Part shown: positions 53,238 through 61,429 of the stretch, piece after piece
How positions within the stretch are numbered: the stretch's first letter is position 1
Layout: every line of letters begins with the position of its first letter
Source: an uncultured Chthonomonas sp.
Lineage (GTDB): Bacteria > Armatimonadota > Chthonomonadetes > Chthonomonadales > Chthonomonadaceae
Direction of reading: 5' to 3'
Assembly (NCBI GenBank): GCA_903919615.1
Contig: CAIXIX010000086.1
Location: 1 to 64,000, forward strand
Length of the DNA: 64,000 nucleotides
Notes under the pieces: generated by a model
What the model was told of the DNA's origin: nothing
The model's input: only the letters and a program-made list of their open reading frames with translations
Database searches by the model: none
Program-made: the position numbers and the translations under genes

Positions 53238-54052
53238 CAATTCTCCAGTTGCCGCCAGCGCATGAGCCTCCTCGGAGTGCTAAACCAAATGTCTGGCGAC
53301 GGGCATGTGACGCAAACGACATGCCGGCGGTTGGGATCGGCTTCAATCCATGTGTGTTCGCCGAGATACGCTAGCGTGTGTAAGCCAGATTCGGATACGG
53401 CAAAGTCGCCCGGCGCGATGCGCGAATAGTCCATGAAGTTCAGGCCCTTGGTATCCAACAGCCTCTTGGAATTGCCTCTGTACTCTTTCATCAAGGCGTC
53501 CGCCGAGCTGTCGTACCACCAGAGTGCGATTCCTTCCCGTATCAATTTCGGGTTAAGTGTTAATACTCCTCTGCGGAAATTCGCATCGATCAGCCCAACA
53601 CGCACGAGGCCCGAGCAATCGATTCCTCTGCTGCTCTCTCCGCCCCAGATATAGAACACGCCTGTGTAGTTGCGCAGGCTCTGTACATACTCGCATCGTA
53701 ACGCACCGGGAACATCCGGTCGACCAGGACCGAAAACCAGCGCAATTACGATAAGTGATGTCAGACACCAGGCAACGCGGGACGCTCTGTAATTTATCCA
53801 GAACGGCAAACCGATCCAGACCAACAGGGTTGACAAGACCAGTGCAACCCGAATCAGACCCGTTCGAATAGGAAACAGATGGATGCAGACGGAAAGGATC
53901 AGCAGCAGCCGCCATGCCTTGAAGAGCATTGCGCGGCGTTTGTCTGGTTCGGGTTGTTCTGCGTCCGGGTTCGGTGACAATTTCTTATCGCATGAATCAG
54001 GCATTTGGCCGTCGAGCATCTGTTTGGTTCGTGCAGTTCGCGGTCGCAGCAA
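53237..54052 (-). CDS. Membrane-anchored NlpC/P60-like cysteine peptidase
   Basis: A 271-residue protein with about three membrane segments near the N terminus (LLLILSVCIHLFPI; VALVLSTLLVWIGLPF; CLTSLIVIALVFG). A NlpC/P60-type domain follows: FYIWGGESSRGIDCSGLVRVG gives the catalytic Cys, and SESGLHTLAYLGEHTWIEAD the His. The family cuts peptidoglycan peptides or related amides. The start is probably TTG at 54052 (AGGG seven bases before); ATGs at 54019 and 54004 are alternatives. It shares one base with the GH2 start, so the two are coupled. Confidence 0.8.
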   Translation of the reverse strand: MLRPRTARTKQMLDGQMPDSCDKKLSPNPDAEQPEPDKRRAMLFKAWRLLLILSVCIHLFPIRTGLIRVALVLSTLLVWIGLPFWINYRASRVAWCLTSLIVIALVFGPGRPDVPGALRCEYVQSLRNYTGVFYIWGGESSRGIDCSGLVRVGLIDANFRRGVLTLNPKLIREGIALWWYDSSADALMKEYRGNSKRLLDTKGLNFMDYSRIAPGDFAVSESGLHTLAYLGEHTWIEADPNRRHVVCVTCPSPDIWFSTPRRLMRWRQLEN

Positions 54053-54084
54053 GCAGCGACCCTATCGTTTGGATGGCATACGCT

Positions 54085-55377
54085 CTATGCGATACCTTGC
54101 AGCTCGCTTACGATATCTGTGAGCGGTACATCACGCTGATCTTTGGTTGTCTGGTTGCGAAGCCCAACTACGCCGCGGTCGAGTTCTCCGTCTCCAAGTA
54201 CGAGCAGATAGCGTGCGCCAAGATCATCGGCGGTGCGGGCCTGCTGCCCGAATTTCTTGTAACGGTAGTCCATGTCGGCAGAGATTCCGGCAGCGCGAAT
54301 CTCCGCAAGCAGCCGAACTGCTGCTGGCCGGACCTTCGCTTCTTCGCCGAGTGTTACGATAAAGGCGAGAGGGCTCTCGTCGTCTACTGGAAGCTGAATC
54401 CCAAGCGTGTCCAGCACGAGCATGCAGCGCTCCATGCCGAGCCCGAAGCCGATACCTGGCGTCGAAGGACCGCCGCATTCCTCAACCAGTCCATCATAGC
54501 GTCCGCCGCCGCCCAATGCGCTCTGCGCTCCAAGGTTTGTGCCCACGATTTCGAAGGCTGTTCGTGTGTAGTAGTCGAACCCACGCACGAGTCTATGATC
54601 GATCTCGAAGGCGACGCCCGCCTCTGCCAGGTAGCTCTGGAGCTTCTCAAAATGAACCTTGCTTTCATCATCGAGGTAATCTACCAACCTTGGCGCATTT
54701 TCAAGCAACCGCAGGTCGCCCTGATCTTTGGTATCCAGCATGCGCAGTGCATTTAGTTCAAATCGCTGCTGACCCTCCTGGCTATAATCTGCCAGGTGCG
54801 GGCGCGCGTAATCGCGCAGCGCCTCGAGAAAAGCCGCGCGAGATTGTGGTGTGCCAACCGAGTTAATTTTCAACGCCTGATCGGTGATGCCGATCGTTCG
54901 ATAGAACTCCATCGCAAGCTGAATCACTTCGGCATCAATGGCGGGATCGACCGCGCCAAACACCTCAACGCCAAGCTGCTGATGTTGGCGATAGCGCCCC
55001 TTCTGACCGCGCTCATAGCGAAAGTTCTGGCCAACATAGTAGAGCTTAAGGACAGGGTGATCGCTGAAGAGACCATGTTCCAGGCATGCCCGGACCGCAG
55101 GCGCCGTGCCCTCAGGCTTCATCGTGAGGCTTTTGCCGCCGCGTGTTTCGAACGTGAACATCTCTTTGCTGACGATGTCGGTGGCCTCACCAATGCTCCG
55201 TTTAAACAGCTCGGTGTGCTCAAGAATCGGGGTGCGGATTTCGCGGTATCCATACCGTCGACATACTTCGCGAAACGTCGCTTCCACGGCGCGCCAACGC
55301 GCCGTATGGAGCCATGCGTCTTTCACGGGCGGAAAGGGCAAGACATCATTCATATACGGTGGGGCGCTGTACTTCAT
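54085..55377 (-). CDS. hisS: Histidyl-tRNA synthetase
   Basis: A 430-residue class II synthetase. Class II motifs and His-specific blocks are clear: EIRTPILEHTELFKRSIGEA, TMKPEGTAPAVRA, NFRYERGQKGRYRQHQQLGVE, LVRGFDYYTRTAFEIVG, GGGRYDGL and GFGLGMERCM. The C-terminal anticodon domain is complete. GGAG lies 13 bases before the ATG, longer than usual. It probably leads a unit with the NlpC/P60 and GH2 genes. Confidence 0.97.
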   Translation of the reverse strand: MKYSAPPYMNDVLPFPPVKDAWLHTARWRAVEATFREVCRRYGYREIRTPILEHTELFKRSIGEATDIVSKEMFTFETRGGKSLTMKPEGTAPAVRACLEHGLFSDHPVLKLYYVGQNFRYERGQKGRYRQHQQLGVEVFGAVDPAIDAEVIQLAMEFYRTIGITDQALKINSVGTPQSRAAFLEALRDYARPHLADYSQEGQQRFELNALRMLDTKDQGDLRLLENAPRLVDYLDDESKVHFEKLQSYLAEAGVAFEIDHRLVRGFDYYTRTAFEIVGTNLGAQSALGGGGRYDGLVEECGGPSTPGIGFGLGMERCMLVLDTLGIQLPVDDESPLAFIVTLGEEAKVRPAAVRLLAEIRAAGISADMDYRYKKFGQQARTADDLGARYLLVLGDGELDRGVVGLRNQTTKDQRDVPLTDIVSELQGIA

Positions 55378-55464
55378 GGTTTCGATTAAACTCCAGGCTG
55401 CAAAATAATGGGTGTCTCGTATTGTACGTCAGCGAGCGGAAGTTCGTCAATTCACGTCGCAGGA

Positions 55465-55470
55465 TATAAT
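55465..55470 (+). promoter_or_regulatory. -10 element for larC
   Basis: GGATATAATG just upstream of the larC gene, giving a leader of about 40 bases before the Shine-Dalgarno-linked ATG at 55518. No convincing -35. Confidence 0.45.
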
Positions 55471-55517
55471 GAAGGACAATGCCGTTGATTGAGTGTGTGC
55501 AGAATCAAGGAGAGTGT

Positions 55518-56327
55518 ATGAAAATCGGTTACTTCGATTGCTTTAGCGGGATTAGTGGAGATATGATTCTTGGCTCGCTGTTGCATGCAGGCGTCGACGC
55601 TGAGCAGTGGCAAGCAGAGCTGGCCAAACTCAATGTTCCCGGCTATGAACTAAAAATCGGAACCGCCGTTAAAGAGGGCATCTCTGCCGTTGATGTTGAC
55701 GTTGTTCTGCTAGATCAGGATCAGGGGCACGGAAGGCACCTGGACGATATAGAAACGATTATCAAGTCGAGCGGACTAAGTGGAAATGTGCAGAGCCGCG
55801 CTCTGAGCGCGTTTATTCTGCTTGCCGAGGCGGAAGCACGTATCCATGCAATGACGCCAGACACCATTCACTTTCACGAGGTCGGCGCCATCGATGCGAT
55901 CGTCGATATTGTCGGAGCCTGTATCGGTATTGAACTCCTTGGGCTGGAGAAGATCTATGCCTCCGCGCTGCCTTTGAATCGGGGCTGGGTCGAGTGCGCG
56001 CACGGAACGATGCCTGTACCGGCGCCTGCCACGCTCGAACTGCTAGCAGGCTTCCCGCTTCGCCCGGATGACCGCGTTAAAGAGCTGATTACGCCAACCG
56101 GCGCTGCATTGTTAGCGGAGTTTGCGGAGCGGACGACAGAAGGGGATATCGCGCCACTTCCGCCTATGACTTTGAAGTCTGTAGGGTATGGCGCTGGCAA
56201 GCGCGATAGTTGGATACCTAATTTGCTTCGCCTTATGGTGGGGGAGACAATTGGCTCACCACTCAAGCGGCCAGCAGGCACGCGGCGGATCGAGGGCATT
56301 CCGGTGCGCACGCGGCGGCGGCGTTAA
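55518..56327 (+). CDS. larC: LarC-like protein, N-terminal domain only
   Basis: A 269-residue DUF111/LarC1-type protein. LarC inserts nickel into the pincer cofactor of lactate racemase and related enzymes. MKIGYFDCFSGISGDMILG, the His-rich HFHEVGAIDAIVDIVGACIG and ELITPTGAALLAEFAER are typical, as is VGYGAGKRDSWIPNLLRLMVGE. Full-length LarC continues about 130 residues further; here the frame ends after a basic tail (VRTRRRR), and no LarC2 sequence follows in any frame. AGGAG lies before the ATG at 55518; the upstream ATG at 55479 is less likely. No larA, larB or larE nearby. Confidence 0.85.
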   Translation: MKIGYFDCFSGISGDMILGSLLHAGVDAEQWQAELAKLNVPGYELKIGTAVKEGISAVDVDVVLLDQDQGHGRHLDDIETIIKSSGLSGNVQSRALSAFILLAEAEARIHAMTPDTIHFHEVGAIDAIVDIVGACIGIELLGLEKIYASALPLNRGWVECAHGTMPVPAPATLELLAGFPLRPDDRVKELITPTGAALLAEFAERTTEGDIAPLPPMTLKSVGYGAGKRDSWIPNLLRLMVGETIGSPLKRPAGTRRIEGIPVRTRRRR

Positions 56328-56333
56328 CCTGGT

Positions 56334-56753
56334 TTAAAGGGACTTAGGCACGTCCTTGGGATCCAGGCTCAGGAAGTTACGGGCACTCTGCGCGGCAGAA
56401 TCTTGTCCCTTTGCGAGCTTTTTCCAGATTACTCTCGCCTCGTCCACTTTGTGGGCGCGCCATAGCGTAAAGGCGAGGTTTTGCTGTAGTTCTCGGTTTT
56501 CCGGATCACATTTGAGGGCTTCCTTAAACTTCGCAGCCGATGCATCAAACTTGAGGCTATAGCTAAGTTCAACGGCATTCTTAAAAAGCGCTTTTGCACG
56601 CAGTTTTTCTGGCGTCTCCTGCGGCGGCGCAGGCGCCGAGGTAACGGCAGCATTCTGGTTAGCTGCAGGCTTGTCTTGTTTCTTCCCACATCCTGCCGTT
56701 CCAATAACGGCACAAAGCGCCGCAAGGCAAACGGCGAATCCACTTCTTGTCAT
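56334..56753 (-). CDS. TPR-like lipoprotein
   Basis: A 139-residue lipoprotein with the ATG at 56753 (TRSGFAVCLAALCAVIGTAGC lipobox region). After a Gln/Ala-rich linker there are two TPR-like units (FKNAVELSYSLKFDASAAKF, LQQNLAFTLWRAHKVDEARV). A TTG at 56786 has a closer Shine-Dalgarno but would lengthen the n-region to 21 residues. Follows mutY closely and may share its transcript. Role unknown; possibly an outer-surface scaffolding protein. Confidence 0.72.
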   Translation of the reverse strand: MTRSGFAVCLAALCAVIGTAGCGKKQDKPAANQNAAVTSAPAPPQETPEKLRAKALFKNAVELSYSLKFDASAAKFKEALKCDPENRELQQNLAFTLWRAHKVDEARVIWKKLAKGQDSAAQSARNFLSLDPKDVPKSL

Positions 56754-56782
56754 CGTTGTATCACACACTCCATCTGGGCAGC

Positions 56783-57949
56783 TCAAATCGCTCCAGCATC
56801 GAACTGCATAGTCGTCTGTACCTGTTCCAACGCATTTCTCACAAGCAACTGTGGTGCAGAAAATGGCAGCGTTTCCATTTCGCGCCGTTGCAATAGGCGC
56901 GTTGTCGGCGCTTCTTCAATGGGATTATACGGCGATTCTGCCTCGTTTTGCTCCCAACATGCGGTAGGGAAGTCTTCCGCGATATACGCATGCAACGTAA
57001 TTTTGAATCGCGTCACCGCATGTTTTACGACCGTTAGCCGTTCCAGATGCTCTGGTTCGAAGCCAATCACTTCAAATGCGGCGCGGCGCGCAGCAGCCTC
57101 CGGTGGTTCACCAGGCTTGCACACCACACGCGGAAATTCCCAGAGCCCGCCCCACAATCCGTGCGGTGGCCGTTGAACCAACAGCATTCGCCCCTCAGGA
57201 TTTCGAAGCACGATGCAGGCATGAGTCAGCGCTGTAATTGCTTTACCTGGAGTGGTCTCCGGCAACGCTGCCGGGTTATCGCTGTTACCCGCGTAGCAGC
57301 AGCTTAAAAGAGGGCAGCGCTCACATTGAGGCTCCGCAGGGTCGCACACAAGCGCTCCAAGCTCCATAAGCGCCTGATTGAAATCGCCTGCGTTGTTGGC
57401 TGGCACAATTGCAGCGGCGCTCCGCCTAATTGTATCCGCGACTGCGTTCGATTTTGGATCGCCAGCGATACCGAAGAGGCGGGTGACAACTCGAATTACA
57501 TTTGCGTCAACGGCCGGAACAGAAACATTGTACGCGATCGAAAGAATCGCGCCGGACGTGTAGTCACCAATGCCCGGAAGCGAAAGGATCTCTTCTCGCG
57601 TGTCTGGAATGACACCTTGGAACCGTTCGACGACCTGGATAGCCGCGCGGTGCAGATTTCTGGCTCTCGCATAGTAGCCCAGGCCTGCCCAGTGTGCGAG
57701 CACATCTGAAATATCCGACTGTGCCAGCGCTTCGACCGTCGGGAAGCGCTGCATGAACCTGTCGTAGTACGGAATCACCGTTGCGACCTGTGTCTGCTGC
57801 AGCATGATCTCCGATACCCAGATGCCGAAGGGGTCTGCGCCCCTCCAGGGCAGATCACGCTTGTTCGCGTGGAACCATTCGGTAAGTCTCAGAGCGATAG
57901 TCTCGGCGACTTCCGGGGTAGGTGGTTTCAGGGCTTGTGTTGCAGGCAT
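56783..57949 (-). CDS. mutY: A/G-specific adenine glycosylase
   Basis: A 388-residue MutY that removes adenine mispaired with 8-oxoguanine. IWVSEIMLQQTQVATVIPYY and the helix-hairpin-helix LPGIGDYTSGAILSIAY precede the catalytic Asp in VPAVDANVIRVVTRL. The iron-sulfur ligands CDPAEPQCERCPLLSCC follow, then a C-terminal NUDIX-like 8-oxoG recognition domain. TATAAT ends nine bases before the ATG with no Shine-Dalgarno between, so the message may be leaderless. Divergent from tRNA-Phe. Confidence 0.95.
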   Translation of the reverse strand: MPATQALKPPTPEVAETIALRLTEWFHANKRDLPWRGADPFGIWVSEIMLQQTQVATVIPYYDRFMQRFPTVEALAQSDISDVLAHWAGLGYYARARNLHRAAIQVVERFQGVIPDTREEILSLPGIGDYTSGAILSIAYNVSVPAVDANVIRVVTRLFGIAGDPKSNAVADTIRRSAAAIVPANNAGDFNQALMELGALVCDPAEPQCERCPLLSCCYAGNSDNPAALPETTPGKAITALTHACIVLRNPEGRMLLVQRPPHGLWGGLWEFPRVVCKPGEPPEAAARRAAFEVIGFEPEHLERLTVVKHAVTRFKITLHAYIAEDFPTACWEQNEAESPYNPIEEAPTTRLLQRREMETLPFSAPQLLVRNALEQVQTTMQFDAGAI

Positions 57950-57958
57950 CGTGAGGCG

Positions 57959-57964
57959 ATTATA
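57959..57964 (-). promoter_or_regulatory. Extended -10 element for mutY
   Basis: TGGTATAAT on the minus strand, then nine bases, then ATG. Predicted transcription start is within one to three bases of the start codon. Confidence 0.55.
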
Positions 57965-57987
57965 CCAGAGCGGTCACCAATTCTTTC

Positions 57988-58016
57988 TTGACAAACCGGA
58001 GGGCCTGCGGTAGAAT
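57988..58016 (+). promoter_or_regulatory. Consensus promoter for tRNA-Phe
   Basis: TTGACA at 57988-57993, 17-bp spacer, TAGAAT at 58011-58016. It ends 19 bases before the tRNA. Confidence 0.85.
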
Positions 58017-58035
58017 CTCTGGCGTTCAAGCTCGT

Positions 58036-58108
<73 letters not shown>

Positions 58109-58122
58109 TATTTTGAATTCAT

Positions 58123-58155
58123 ACAGGGCGAGGTCCATAACGGACCTCGCCCTGT
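58123..58155 (+). terminator. Terminator after tRNA-Phe
   Basis: Perfect 14-bp stem ACAGGGCGAGGTCC with loop ATAAC, followed by the short T-rich tract TTGATTCTC. Confidence 0.75.
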
Positions 58156-58197
58156 TTGATTCTCGTTTGAGCTTACGACCGACGCGGGCAGGTTGTC

Positions 58198-58354
58198 ATC
58201 CTTGTTTGTATCTGCGCATTGAGCTCGTTGAGCGGTGCCGGGACGGTGAGCATGGCGATTGCGACAGGCGGCCGGAACGACTAAAGATGGCACATCTTTG
58301 GAAGGTCTGGCGGCGGCGGCAAAGGGTCTTGGACTTACGACGGAAGTGTTTTGA
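58198..58354 (+). pseudogene. Decayed fragment of a C39-like peptidase domain
   Basis: Two adjacent + strand frames read as one familiar pattern: CALSSLSGAGTVSMA (58213-58257), then, one base shifted, LRQAAGTTKDGTSLEGLAAA and AKGLGLTTEVF up to a TGA at 58352. This matches the Cys-led N-terminal part of C39-type papain-like domains (CGP-AL...L-GT..DGTSL.GL..AA..LGL). A stop and a frameshift interrupt it and no start or downstream half is intact, so it is a relic. Not a firm call: the match is by eye. Confidence 0.4.
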
Positions 58355-58515
58355 TAGAAACCGGTAGCGTGACCAGCGCAACGCATCGCCTGCCAGCTGT
58401 TGGCTAAATTGGCGTATCGTATCGAAACGGGATTATTAGCTGCAGAACTCAATCTGTGTCTGCGCGTATATTGACTGTATTCCCTTAAAATGTGTTTTGC
58501 AGCCAAGGAGCACCT

Positions 58516-59553
58516 ATGTCAACTGCGAAGAGTTATGCCGCATATGATTCCGATTCGTTCCTTGCGCCTTACGCTCTCACGCGACGAGAGCCGGGCCCCA
58601 ACGATGTTGTGATCAATATCCATTACTGCGGTATCTGCCATACAGACATCCACTTTGTTAAGAATGAGCTTGGAATGTCGCGCTATCCGCTTGTACCAGG
58701 TCACGAGATCGCTGGTGTGGTCGAGTCTGTTGGCAGCGGTGTTACTACGTTTTCCGTGGGCGATCGCGTTGGTGTCGGATGTATCGTGAACTCGTGCCGA
58801 ACTTGCGATAGCTGTCTTGCTGAAGAAGAGCAGTACTGCGCCGGTATGGTGATGACTTATGGCCGTGACGACGTGGATGGATCCATAACACAGGGCGGAT
58901 ACTCCACCAAAGTGGTTGTCGACTCGAAGTATGTGCTGCGTGTTCCAGATAACCTGCCGCTTGATGGCGCCGCTCCGCTTCTGTGCGCTGGTATCACCAC
59001 CTACTCGCCGCTGCGCACATGGAACGTAGGCCCTGGCTCAAAGGTTGCGATCATTGGCCTTGGCGGTCTGGGGCACATGGGCGTAAAGCTTGCTGCAGCG
59101 CTCGGCGCAGAGGTCACCGTCATTAGCACCTCAAATCGCAAAGAGACGGATGCCTACCGGCTTGGCGCAAAGCACTTCATCATCTCGAAAGATGCCGAAG
59201 CGATAACAGCCGCGGCAGGATCATTTGATTTGATTCTGAATACCGTCTCGGCCGCCAGCGAGGTTAACAGCCAGCTAGCGCTGCTTGCGAAAGATGGAAC
59301 GATGGTGATGCTGGGCGTCGTGCCAGAGCCAATGCCGGTTGCCTGCCTGCCGCTTATCTTCGGCAGACGACGATTGGCTGGCTCACTCATCGGAGGAATT
59401 GCCGAGACGCAGGAGATGCTCGACTTCTGTGGCGAGCATAATATTGTTTCGGATGTTGAGACGATCTCGGCGGCCGATATCAATACTGCGTATGAGCGCG
59501 TATTGAAGAGCGATGTTCGGTACCGGTTCGTTATCGATGCGTCGACGTTTTAG
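58516..59553 (+). CDS. Zinc-dependent alcohol dehydrogenase, CAD/YahK type
   Basis: A 345-residue NAD(P)-dependent medium-chain alcohol/aldehyde reductase. The catalytic zinc motif is YCGICHTDIHFVKNELG with PGHEIAG; structural zinc cysteines are CRTCDSCLAEEEQYC; the nucleotide site is VAIIGLGGLGHMGVKLA. The arrangement is that of broad-substrate NADPH aldehyde reductases such as YahK. The start ATG at 58516 follows AAGGAG. It ends at a long hairpin. Confidence 0.92.
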   Translation: MSTAKSYAAYDSDSFLAPYALTRREPGPNDVVINIHYCGICHTDIHFVKNELGMSRYPLVPGHEIAGVVESVGSGVTTFSVGDRVGVGCIVNSCRTCDSCLAEEEQYCAGMVMTYGRDDVDGSITQGGYSTKVVVDSKYVLRVPDNLPLDGAAPLLCAGITTYSPLRTWNVGPGSKVAIIGLGGLGHMGVKLAAALGAEVTVISTSNRKETDAYRLGAKHFIISKDAEAITAAAGSFDLILNTVSAASEVNSQLALLAKDGTMVMLGVVPEPMPVACLPLIFGRRRLAGSLIGGIAETQEMLDFCGEHNIVSDVETISAADINTAYERVLKSDVRYRFVIDASTF

Positions 59554-59576
59554 GCCTTTATTAGGCGGTTGATCTG

Positions 59577-59608
59577 TTAATTGGGGAGCCCTTTGGCTCC
59601 CCAATTAA
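59577..59608. terminator. Perfect hairpin between convergent genes
   Basis: TTAATTGGGGAGCC, loop CTTT, and the exact complement: a 14-bp stem. A/T-rich ends serve both directions. It lies between the alcohol dehydrogenase and the secreted propeller protein. Confidence 0.7.
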
Positions 59609-59616
59609 CGTTAAGC

Positions 59617-61401
59617 CTACGGTATCGCAGGGCTAACGATGATGTTGTTCCGTTTGTTGGATTCCTGTACCGTGTTGCTCGTGTTCACGACAGCAAAGAC
59701 AAAGAAGCCGATTGCGTCGACTCCCTTTGCAAGCCTGGCCTTTAGCTGAGCCTTGAAAGTAGCGCCCGGCTGAAGGGCCGGAACAGCAATCTCCTGAAGC
59801 AACTGCGAGAACTGTGGGTCGTAGATTCGATCGTCGGAGACGAAAAAACGCATTCTGGAGGCGGGAGCCGGTTCCGTTCCTGTGTTCTGCACTTCGAACT
59901 CGCCTACAATTGTCGCCTGCAGGTCGGCTCCTGCACCCTCGTTCAACTGAGTGACGCTCTTCCAGACACCTGTTAAATCTGCACCCGCAAGCGTTGGCGC
60001 CGGACCACCAGACGACAATCTCGAAATCTGAACAAAATGATTGTTTACGGGACGAAAGTCGTTTTCGTTCGACCGAGCTACCGCGTTCTGCCACGCGGAT
60101 ATAAGTGGATGATCCTGATTCGGGTCCTGCGGCTTCAACCTGACTTCAACTGTCATCGTCGCCGATGCTCCAGGCGCAAGATCCGACGTCTCGGCTCGAG
60201 CCACTGAATTAGCAGCCGTTGCGCTGCCCGGTTTTGCAGACACATTCACAACTTCCAGGTTCGGCGACAGCTGGTCCAGGATGGCTACTCCCGTCGCCGT
60301 TGCTGGCCCCCGATTAGTCACCGTTACCGTGCAGACTGCAGTCGCTCCCAGTTTAAGAACATCCGGCATACCTGTTGCCGTTACGCTCAGGTCGACTTCC
60401 GGCAGTTTAGCGCCAACCTGGGCGGAGGTAACCATCCAAACGCGCCCTCCCGCGACAAAGGCGAGGCCATCTTCTCCCCAGCGGATTAGCTGGCTGCCTG
60501 GAGCGCCAGATTCTGGCACGTTGATGGCGCCAAGCGGAGCAAATGTGTGCAGATCGAAGACTTCAATCTTCGCGCCGCGCCGTTCTCCAGAGAGGAAGAA
60601 GACTCGTCCATGGGAGGCATCCGATGCGATTGTTGAGCCATAGCCGTGACCGGGAAACTGACCGATCTTCTGGCCGGCAATCGGGTCAATCACAGCGCCT
60701 GTGTCCGCGTATAGCAGTCCGTTCTGAGCGGCAGTAAGGTGCTGGTTGCCAATGATTATTCCCTCTTTGTAGCCAACCTCGAGGACCCCTGTCTCGTCCG
60801 CACTCATTGCACGCAATCCGTAGCTGCTGATCTCGTTCTCGAACCCAAACATCAGGCCGGATATGGCATCGTAAACAAGGCTGTGTCCGCCGTTTATCGC
60901 GCTCTTGCGTGTTTCACCCACGGGAGTGAGCACAACGGTTCCCGCCTCACTAGGGCTGCCGCCACGGTTCTGACGTTCCACTGCGATGCAATCCGGCGAA
61001 CCGGGCGCGGCCGCGAGATCTGCCACCGTTACTCCCGCACCTAACTGGATTGTTGGGCCAAGTTTGTGTTCCGCAGTGTTGTAAACCCGCACAGAATTTG
61101 CTCCATTAAGCGCAATGTAAAGAAACTTTCCGCTGGCTGAGAGCGCCATCTTGTCCGGCTCCGCGCCAACAAATGCGCTCGAAATCAGAGAGCCAGTAAC
61201 CGGGTTCAGAATCGTAAGAGTATTGGCCTGAGATCCTGCGCCAGCCGCCGATGCCGGAACCGACGCATAGATCACCTGGTTCGCCTTGTCCCACACGAGG
61301 TGCGCTGCGGGGCAGGGGACGTTTTTTGCGTCGTCTGCACGAAGCGGCGCTCCGCAGGCAGCGAAGCTCAAACATGCCAGGAATAGGCGAAACATTTTCA
61401 T
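59617..61401 (-). CDS. Secreted beta-propeller protein with DUF11/CARDB-like domains
   Basis: A 594-residue exported protein. The ATG at 61401 has AGGAG six bases upstream and gives the signal MKMFRLFLACLSFAACGAPL. Residues of about 25-345 form a WD/YncE-like propeller (VYASVPAS-like units, SASGKFLYIALNGANSVRVY). About 350-455 is a DUF11 module (VTVTNRGPATATGVAILDQL). The final ~120 residues resemble a second CARDB/DUF11-like beta domain ending NTVQESNKRNNIIVS. No catalytic motif seen; probably a surface or carbohydrate-associated structural protein. Confidence 0.75.
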   Translation of the reverse strand: MKMFRLFLACLSFAACGAPLRADDAKNVPCPAAHLVWDKANQVIYASVPASAAGAGSQANTLTILNPVTGSLISSAFVGAEPDKMALSASGKFLYIALNGANSVRVYNTAEHKLGPTIQLGAGVTVADLAAAPGSPDCIAVERQNRGGSPSEAGTVVLTPVGETRKSAINGGHSLVYDAISGLMFGFENEISSYGLRAMSADETGVLEVGYKEGIIIGNQHLTAAQNGLLYADTGAVIDPIAGQKIGQFPGHGYGSTIASDASHGRVFFLSGERRGAKIEVFDLHTFAPLGAINVPESGAPGSQLIRWGEDGLAFVAGGRVWMVTSAQVGAKLPEVDLSVTATGMPDVLKLGATAVCTVTVTNRGPATATGVAILDQLSPNLEVVNVSAKPGSATAANSVARAETSDLAPGASATMTVEVRLKPQDPNQDHPLISAWQNAVARSNENDFRPVNNHFVQISRLSSGGPAPTLAGADLTGVWKSVTQLNEGAGADLQATIVGEFEVQNTGTEPAPASRMRFFVSDDRIYDPQFSQLLQEIAVPALQPGATFKAQLKARLAKGVDAIGFFVFAVVNTSNTVQESNKRNNIIVSPAIP

Positions 61402-61429
61402 CGGTGTCTCCTGCGTAAAACTAATTGCC

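Noticed and set aside
53929..54756. + strand frame of 275 codons across hisS and the NlpC/P60 gene
   Set aside because: It spans two real genes in antisense and has no recognisable motif.
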